Source: Argopecten irradians
Taxonomy: Eukaryota > Mollusca > Bivalvia > Pectinida > Pectinidae
Length of the DNA stretch: 64,000 nt
Direction of reading: 5' to 3'
NCBI RefSeq assembly: GCF_041381155.1
Contig: NC_091135.1
Location: 834,620 to 898,619, forward strand
Shown: positions 56,684 through 64,000 of the stretch, piece after piece
Layout of the letters: the number at the start of each line of letters is the position of its first letter
Position numbering within the stretch: the stretch's first letter is position 1
Notes under the pieces: generated by a model
Databases searched by the model: none
Seen by the model: the letters and a program-made list of their open reading frames with translations, nothing else
Told to the model about the DNA's origin: nothing
Position numbers and translations under genes: made by a program

Positions 56684-58053
56684 TCACTCTAAATACAGAA
56701 GATGGGATGCTGCGTCTGTGTACTGTATCACATCCATTGCGCCAGTCTCCAAGCGTTCCTTCAGTTGGGTAGGCGGCTGTCGATGTTTCGGTACCGTTTG
56801 GCTCTGGGTCTGGTTTGTCCTCCGGCTGCGTGTTGGATGCGCGTAATCTCTTTGTTAGCCTGGATTTCTTGGAATACACGGATGATGCTGTAGATGTTTG
56901 GGTGGGAGTGTTCAACCTTCTTCTTGAGTTTGTTGTGTCATCCTTCTACGTGGTTCGTTGTTCAGGAGCCCTCAGTCTCAAAGTGCTTCCAGAGTGGTTG
57001 GTCGCGCTCTATCCACTGTGTAATGACGTAGTCGGTGAATGCGATGGTGTCCTGTGGTACATCAGCATCTTCAAGGTCGTTGAGTGCGTGGAACCAGACA
57101 TATTCTATATGGTTTAAAGGGGCTAGGGGTAGGGCTGCGGCTCGTCGTACAAGTCATCTGATGTCGTCGTTGTTGGCGTAGAGTTGTTGAAGTCCGGTTT
57201 GCTGGGCTTTCTTCCAAATACACTGAGTGAAATGAAAAAAATCATCCCTTCAGTGTAGCAGCTGGGAATACGGAGCGAATGGCATTCTGGGCAGCGGTCT
57301 CGAAGTCCAGAAAAACAGTAGTCGGGTTGAGTTGGAGGTTCAGTTCCGTCATCTTCGTCTTTAGTAGTTTGAAAAAGGGGTAAGTTGTTAAGGTCTTGCT
57401 GGGCAATAAATTGTAGACTAGCGGTTACATTTGATTTCCTATCTGGGCATGAATGGTGTAGATCTGGTGAAACTGGGTCGGACAGGTGTAGAAAGTTCCA
57501 TCACAGAAGAGAGTATCAGCGTTACATAGGTCGATGAAGTTGCTGGATGTCGCAAAGGCTATGATGAGGGATTGGTCACCATCGTCAAGTAGAAGGAATT
57601 CCTCTCCAGCAGTCGTCTGTGTCCACTTTCCCTCGAGATTGATGTCCTGGATGTTCTTTGGTAGTTGAGGAGTCTGGGTGCGTCTGGCGTTGAGAGTAAT
57701 GTCTTGCTAGATTGAAATGTTGGTAGGTGTTGGACAGTGGAGAGTGTGTCGTTATTCCAGTCGTGAGTTCGCAGTTTGGTAACCTCTTCTTCGTAGATCC
57801 TGGGTATGGGTTTCACCTCCTTCACGCGGCGGATACGGATGTTCTCCATAATCTCCAGGGCCGTGGTCTTAGCGTGGTCGTGAGGATGGTTGTGGAGTTG
57901 GCGACCATTTCCTGAAGGGATGTTGTTGCTGGTACTCATTTTGGCGGGGCAGTCGGGTATGGTGCATCTGTTGTTCTTCACACAGCAACCATTATAAGCA
58001 ATGTTCTGTCTTCCAAATTTATATCTAAGAAATTTAATAATTAAATAAGCCAA
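56684..58053 (-). pseudogene. Mutator-like (MULE) transposase with FLYWCH-type finger
   Basis: The N-terminus has a FLYWCH-like zinc finger (Cys residues in NGCCVKNNRCTIPDC, His pair in LHNHPHDHAK). A connecting region with KEVKPIPRIYEEEV and SSKTLL follows. The DDE catalytic fold is LFCDGTFYTCP (Asp codon 57500-57502), VFLDFETAA (Asp codon 57305-57307) and NHVEG (Glu codon 56944-56946). A typical MULE tail includes HNKLKKKVEHSHPN and MDVIQYTDAASHLL. Breaks on the minus strand: frameshift near 57680, stop at 57425-57427, stop plus frameshift near 57235-57244, stops at 57154-57156, 56962-56964 and 56938-56940, and a frameshift near 56765. Several stops are TGA where Trp or Arg codons are expected. 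The acidic triad is still encoded. No TIRs were found around it. Confidence 0.87.
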
Positions 58054-59639
58054 AATAAGTCAGAGTAATCAAATAATTTAATCAATCACATATCATTTTA
58101 TTATGCACATGATTAAATAGATAAATAAAATATACTGACAGCATAATAAAATAATGTCCTATAATTTAATTCTCTGATACGTATTAATTCAAAACTATAT
58201 AAAGCATCTCTTTATATTCTCTGAAATTAAAATTCAAAACTATAGGACATCTCCTTATATATAGTATAACTGTCTTCTATAGACTTAGCTGATATAAATG
58301 GTATATGATATGTAAATATTGTTTAGATAATAATGAATAATAATGATGAAATTAGATAACTTTAATCCAGGTAATGTGGGAGAACAGGTAAAATCCAGGT
58401 AATGTGGGAGAACACAGGTAAAATCCAGGTAAGGGATATGTGAAGCAGACTATAACTGCTGTCACAACATAACTGCCCCTATGTTATTATAAAAAAGTGG
58501 GCGAAACAAGAACACACTAATTCCCCCTAGTGCCAACTCATTCTAAGTTCTAAATTAATTTTGACAAATTAAATCCTATGCATTATAAGTATTGGTATTC
58601 TCAAATTTGATGGTGAATTACATTATTAAAAGCTCTTTTTGATTCGTGGGAATGGAAATTATGGCACATATATAACTTAAATTGTATATTTATTATCACA
58701 AGAAAGTATGAATACCTGTGTCAAACGAAATATCCTCCTGCTGTAAAAACATAATATTTTAATATTTTCCTCAATATCGCGTCTCGTTGTTTAGGCATCT
58801 ATTAAATAAAGTTGATGATATTGTTAAAATAAAATTGCTAATCTTAACAGGACAGCACGGATATGAAATATGGGTAAAAGATAGCTTCTTTTATTTGTAG
58901 AATGTTATATACTTAGTATTAAAAGATCAAGTCAGATTATGTCGTATACAGTGAGCTTGTATATTAATGTCAGAGACAAGATTTGATGTTATCGTGCAGA
59001 GACAGAAGTCGGAAATTCATTAGAATGATATGGATAATTTCCATGGAAACAGATTGAAAGCGATTTTGTTTCTGCTACATTATACGTAATAAAAAGTTAC
59101 AACATCAGTTTGGTAATGTGATTGATGGTTAACAGCCACATCAGAACGGCAATGGAACACAATGAAAACAGCACGGAGAACAATAGCTGGAATGTATTCA
59201 TGAGATATGAGACGAGAGGGTAGTATGTATAAGCTAGATGTAAACAAAATATAATGTAGTTTTAATATCCTTTCACGACGGAATAGTTTATTGAGATTTT
59301 TCCGACACGTGACCACAAGCCCTCCACGGTACACACTTACAGATACACTTGGCCACTTGAACCACTCTCATCAGACCTATTAAAAAAATTTAAAAAATGG
59401 CATTTATTTATACCACCTAACACTTTTTAATCCTAAATTCAACGAACGAACATTTGTATTGTTTGCCCATTCTTCTTTTTAAATAATTTGAAACAATAAA
59501 CCATTACATTTTAGCAATTTTCTTGTTTTCAAGTTAATGTCAAGGTCGAATTAAACTAGTATTCAATTAAAAGTCGGTATCATTTGTTTATATTTTGCAC
59601 TACTTACCCCGAATGCATAAAGTGCATAGCACACTGATT
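58054..59639. other. No supported gene; small tandem repeat
   Basis: AT-rich. Near 58365-58432 the segment AATCCAGGTAATGTGGGAGAACA with AGGTAA is repeated about 2.5 times. No TIR for the MULE was found here. The ORF at 59080-59334 (minus) is unrecognised. Confidence 0.5.
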
Positions 59640-59885
59640 TTGGCCTTTTGCAAAGCACTCGCCCGTGTGAGGTAGACGCTGGGTTCTGTCCCCTACCCGA
59701 TCGACACGCCATTGTCTATAACAGTTCCAGGGCCGTTTTCGTATATCCTGAAAAACAAGGTTCAACCAGTCAAATCGCATAATTGGCCCCTGCTTAGCGC
59801 TCAGCATTAAGGAAATGGCACGACTGTTAGTATAATGTGACCGAGTGGGGCGTTGTTGCTTGGTATTTCCGTTCCCAGCGGGAGG
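59640..59885 (+). mobile_element. Diverged SINE-like repeat, third member
   Basis: Plus-strand matches to the sense of the 32418/33838 family: ACTCGCCCGTGTGAGG, GCTGGGTTCTGTCCCC, CCTGCTTAGCGCTCAGCA and GTATAATGTGACCGAGTGGGG...TTGCTTGGT. Divergence is clearly higher than between the other two, and the 3' half is replaced by the 263-bp satellite that starts about 20 bp later. Confidence 0.75.
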
Positions 59886-59904
59886 GCTGAAGTTGGTTGC
59901 GAGT

Positions 59905-59940
59905 TTCCTAGTTCCGTTTAAGCTTAAACGGAACTAGGAA
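59905..59940. repeat. 36-bp perfect palindrome at the array edge
   Basis: The sequence around TTTAAGCTTAAA (centre between 59922 and 59923) is self-complementary over 36 bases. In all later units the same site reads AAGCTTATACGG, so one arm has a mutation and the palindrome is imperfect. The edge unit keeps the perfect form. Confidence 0.9.
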
Positions 59941-62635
59941 CCAGACCCGAGTTCCGTTTAACAAACATACTGGCCAACGAGCGGAGTTCCGTTTATTAGG
60001 ATTCCTATCTCTAACTGCATGTTCAATTACATATTATATACAGGAATCGAACTTAGAACTTCCATGAATAATACAGCACAGAATTAATCTCCTTAACACA
60101 AGTTTCCTTAAACAGATCTGACACCTAGACTCCAGTTCCGTTTAACTTAAACGGAACTAGGAACCAGACCCGAGTTCCGTTTAAGCTTATACGGAACTAG
60201 GAACCAGACCCGAGTTCCGTTTAACAAACATACTGGCCAACGAGCGGAGTTCCGTTTATTAGGATTCCTATCTCTAACTGCATGTTCAATTACATATTAT
60301 ATACAGGAATCGAACTTAGAGCTTCCATGAATAATACAGCACAGAATTAACCTCCTTAACACAAGTTTCCTTAAACAGATCTGACACCTAGACTCCAGTT
60401 CCGTTTAACTTAAACGGAACTAGGAACCAGACCCGAGTTCCGTTTAAGCTTATACGGAACTAGGAACCAGACCCGAGTTCCGTTTAACAAACATACTGGC
60501 CAACGAGCGGAGTTCCGTTTATTAGGATTCCTATCTCTAACTGCATGTTCAATTACATATTATATACAGGAATCGAACTTAGAGCTTCCATGAATAATAC
60601 AGCACAGAATTAACCTCCTTAACACAAGTTTCCTTAAACAGATCTGACACCTAGACTCCAGTTCCGTTTAACTTAAACGGAACTAGGAACCAGACCCGAG
60701 TTCCGTTTAAGCTTATACGGAACTAGGAACCAGACCCGAGTTCCGTTTAACAAACATACTGGCCAACGAGCGGAGTTCCGTTTATTAGGATTCCTATCTC
60801 TAACTGCATGTTCAATTACATATTATATACAGGAATCGAACTTAGAGCTTCCATGAATAATACAGCACAGAATTAACCTCCTTAACACAAGTTTCCTTAA
60901 ACAGATCTGACACCTAGACTCCAGTTCCGTTTAACTTAAACGGAACTAGGAACCAGACCCGAGTTCCGTTTAAGCTTATACGGAACTAGGAACCAGACCC
61001 GAGTTCCGTTTAACAAACATACTGGCCAACGAGCGGAGTTCCGTTTATTAGGATTCCTATCTCTAACTGCATGTTCAATTACCTATTATATACAGGAATC
61101 GAACTTAGAGCTTCCATGAATAATACAGCACAGAATTAATCTCCTTAACACAAGTTTCCTTAAACAGATCTGACACCTAGACTCCAGTTCCGTTTAACTT
61201 AAACGGAACTAGGAACCAGACCCGAGTTCCGTTTAAGCTTATACGGAACTAGGAACCAGACCCGAGTTCCGTTTAACAAACATACTGGCCAACGAGCGGA
61301 GTTCCGTTTATTAGGATTCCTATCTCTAACTGCATGTTCAATTACCTACATATTGTATACAGGAATCGAACTTAGAGCTTCCATGAATAATACAGCACAG
61401 AATTAACCTCCTTAACACAAGTTTCCTTAAACAGATCTGACACCTAGACTCCAGTTCCGTTTAACTTAAACGGAACTAGGAACCAGACCCGAGTTCCGTT
61501 TAAGCTTATACGGAACTAGGAACCAGACCCGAGTTCCGTTTAACAAACATACTGGCCAACGAGCGGAGTTCCGTTTATTAGGATTCCTATCTCTAACTGC
61601 ATGTTCAATTACATATATATACAGGAATCGAACTTAGAGCTTCCATGAATAATACAGCACAGAATTAACCTCCTTAACACAAGTTTCCTTAAACAGATCT
61701 GACACCTAGACTCCAGTTCCGTTTAACTTAAACGGAACTAGGAACCAGACCCGAGTTCCGTTTAAGCTTATACGGAACTAGGAACCAGACCCGAGTTCCG
61801 TTTAACAAACATACTGGCCAACGAGCGGAGTTCCGTTTATTAGGATTCCTATCTCTAACTGCATGTTCAATTACCTATTATATACAGGAATCGAACTTAG
61901 AGCTTCCATGAATAATACAGCACAGAATTAACCTCCTTAACACAAGTTTCCTTAAACAGATCTGACACCTAGACTCCAGTTCCATTTAACTTTAACGGAA
62001 CTAGGAACCAGACCCGAGTTCCGTTTAAGCTTATACGGAACTAGGAACCAGACCCGAGTTCCGTTTAACAAACATACTGGCCAACGAGCGGAGTTCCGTT
62101 TATTAGGATTCCTATCTCTAACTGCATGTTCAATTACCTATTATATACAGGAATCGAACTTAGAGCTTCCATGAATAATACAGCACAGAATTAATCTCCT
62201 TAACACAAGTTTCCTTAAACAGATCTGACACCTAGACTCCAGTTCCGTTTAACTTAAACGGAACTAGGAACCAGACCCGAGTTCCGTTTAAGCTTATACG
62301 GAACTAGGAACCAGACCCGAGTTCCGTTTAACAAACATACTGGCCAACGAGCGGAGTTCCGTTTATTAGGATTCCTATCTCTAACTGCATGTTCAATTAC
62401 CTATTATATACAGGAATCGAACTTAGAGCTTCCATGAATAATACAGCACAGAATTAACCTCCTTAACACAAGTTTCCTTAAACAGATCTGACACCTAGAC
62501 TCCAGTTCCGTTTAACTTAAACGGAACTAGGAACCAGACCCGAGTTCCGTTTAAGCCTTATACGGAACTAGGTCAGAAACCAGACCCGAGTTCCGATTTT
62601 AACAAACATACCCCTGGCCAACGAGGCGGAGTTCT
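59905..62635. repeat. 263-bp satellite with multiple GTTCCGTTTA palindromes
   Basis: About ten full units. The marker ACTGGCCAACGAGCGG recurs at 59969, 60232, 60495, 60758, 61021, 61284, 61551, 61813, 62076 and 62339, so the period is 263 bp (one of 267, one of 262, caused by changes in a TATA tract). Each unit carries several GTTCCGTTTA sites, two as near-palindromes (GTTCCGTTTAACTTAAACGG and GTTCCGTTTAAGCTTATACG types). Each also contains GGAATCGAACTTA, the complement of a B-box-like AGTTCGATTCC. Units are almost identical; the last (after about 62555) is degenerate. No coding capacity. Confidence 0.95.
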
Positions 62636-62689
62636 CATGATATGGTCGTGACGGACGAGGAGAAAAAATCGCCCCCCCCCCCCATTTCA

Positions 62690-63355
62690 CTACTCTCACA
62701 GGCAAATTCGAGACACACGTACGCCCGAAGACCAACAAGATAGTTTCACGTTATAAGTTCCAGTGTAGAACGCAACGAGAGGGAGAAACTTTCGAGCAGT
62801 TTCTAACAGACTTACACGTATTGGCTAGGGACTGTGCGTATCAAGAAAAAGACAACATGATTCGGGACGCGATAGTCTTTGGTACAGTGGATCATAAAGT
62901 GCGAGAAAAATGCATTAATGAAGGATCAGAACTAACACTTGACGCTGCGGTGAATTACGCGAGAACGTATGAGTTATCCAAAGCTCAACTACAAAAGATG
63001 GAGAAAACCGTAAACGTAATAAAGAAAGGTAACCAGAGACAGCCTACTGGTACCAACAAAGCAAAACCTACTCATCAGTCTCACTCGAAAGCGACCTACA
63101 ATTCAAAGGGAGATCACTCTAATCAAAACAGAGGGAAAACGTGTTCGAAATGTGTCAGATCTCACCCGCCTAGAAACTGTCCTGCCTACGGGAAAAAAAT
63201 GCATGAAATGCGGGGGATTAAACCATTTTGCGGTGGCGTGCTTGTCGAAAGCCAGTAAAGGTAAGCACATGAAACAAAAAACATGCAATATTGTTGAGAT
63301 TGACACTGATGATGATGATGATGATGAACTGTTTTATTGGAATGATTACCGGTAG
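62690..63355 (+). pseudogene. Ty3/gypsy-type Gag fragment
   Basis: The frame enters from the satellite junction without an ATG. It encodes a capsid-like region (ETHVRPKTNKIVSRYKFQ, then FEQFLTDLHVLARDCAY, IRDAIVFG) as in Ty3-type Gag. Two zinc knuckles follow: CSKCVRSHPPRNC (irregular spacing) and, after a frameshift in a seven-A run (63193-63199), CMKCGGLNHFAVAC (C-x2-C-x4-H-x4-C). An Asp-rich stretch precedes the stop at 63353-63355. The 5' part of gag and any LTR are missing; the satellite replaces them. A C-tract lies at about 62672-62683. Confidence 0.85.
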
Positions 63356-64000
63356 TAGTCACAAATATATGGATGTAAACAATGTAAACAACGTCGGAAA
63401 TTCCGACTGGATTGAAACTGTAAAAGTCAATGAACACCCTGTAACATTCCAATTAGATACTGGGGCCAAGTGTAACGTGTTGTCACATAGACTTTATAAA
63501 CAATTAAGTAGTGAGACCCTTCAGTCGTGTAAAACTCCCCTTCGCTCATACTCGGGACATCAGATCACATGTCTAGGAACCACACATATGTTGTGCTCAT
63601 ACAACAACAAACCACAACAAAGGGTCAAATTCTACGTGGTGGACATAGATTCTCAAGCTGTATTGGGAGCCGGGACATGTCAGGAACTAGGTCTTGTAAA
63701 ACGGATATACACAATAAATCATGAGAAACCCAATGTACCAGACGGGATCGACGCTGGATATGAGGACCTATTTTCAGGACTTGGCTGCTTGCCTGGCGAA
63801 CACACTATTAAACTTGACCAGTCCGTGACTCCTGTGGTACATCCTCCGAGGAGAGTGCCCATAGCACTTAGGGATAAACTTAAAGATGAACTGGATCGAA
63901 TGGAGAACCTCGGTGTGATTGTAAAACAAGAGGATCCAACTGCGTGGGGTCAATTCCCTGGTGACCGTTCTTAAACCTAACGGTAAGCTGAGAGTATGTA
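63356..64000 (+). pseudogene. Ty3/gypsy-type Pol: protease and start of RT
   Basis: The aspartic protease has the LDTGAKCNVLS active-site motif (DTG codons 63456-63464) and AVLGAGTCQELGL near its end. A linker follows with YEDLFSGLGCLPGEH. The RT N-terminus is RRVPIALRDKLKDELDRMENLGVI, the normal lead-in to Ty3-type RT. A one-base insertion in the GGGG at about 63946-63949 shifts the frame; the sequence beyond it (WVNSLVTVLKPNGKLRVC region) continues to the window edge. The reading frame overlaps the end of gag (from about 63291), as expected for gag-pol by frameshift. The rest of the element lies outside. Confidence 0.88.

Noticed and set aside
56815-57117. Plus-strand ORFs opposite the MULE transposase
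   Set aside because: They are shadows of the minus-strand transposase, whose motifs are clear.

Overview
The window looks like bivalve mollusc (or closely related lophotrochozoan) nuclear DNA. It is AT-rich and intergenic, with SINEs whose tRNA-like heads and shared 3' tails look molluscan, APE-type LINEs, a DIRS element, a Mutator-like transposase, a Ty3-type element and many minisatellites. No bacterial operon structure, rRNA gene or functional tRNA gene was seen. The taxon is inferred from repeat character only.

Layout. 1-4310: one copy (A) of a segmental duplication, starting inside a LINE reverse transcriptase, followed by a degraded DIRS relic and composite or hairpin repeats. 6625-8690: a small MITE and a 31-bp minisatellite. 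9521-12399: a dead APE/RT LINE with a 2A-like peptide, lying in copy B of the duplication (11273-14462). 15178-19008: a DIRS retrotransposon on the minus strand (gag remnant, RT/RNase H, tyrosine recombinase) bounded by 38-bp perfect inverted repeats. 19009-27117: no supported gene, but a 52-bp satellite with higher-order structure and a tRNA-derived SINE. 27118-31022: a second LINE with an L1-type ORF1 and an ORF2 lacking the RT active site. 32058-39853: minisatellites, three pieces of a second SINE-like family, and a SINE whose tRNA-like region has expanded into a 46-bp minisatellite.

The only gene that looks intact is an intronless class A (rhodopsin-type) GPCR at 44994-46214. Distal to it are a foldback repeat, 39-bp and 42-bp minisatellites, a non-autonomous element with 58-bp perfect terminal inverted repeats and a perfect 9-bp target duplication (54086-54417), and a decayed MULE transposase on the minus strand (56684-58053). 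A 263-bp satellite rich in GTTCCGTTTA palindromes (59905-62635) abuts a Ty3/gypsy-type gag-pol fragment that runs off the right edge.

Every transposon coding region carries frameshifts, stops or deletions, so none appears autonomous. The strongest leads are the duplication with its abrupt change of identity (possibly an assembly-retained haplotype), the MULE-type MITE close to a MULE transposase relic, the SINE-born minisatellite, the palindromic 263-bp satellite, and a candidate spliceosomal intron in the DIRS gag.
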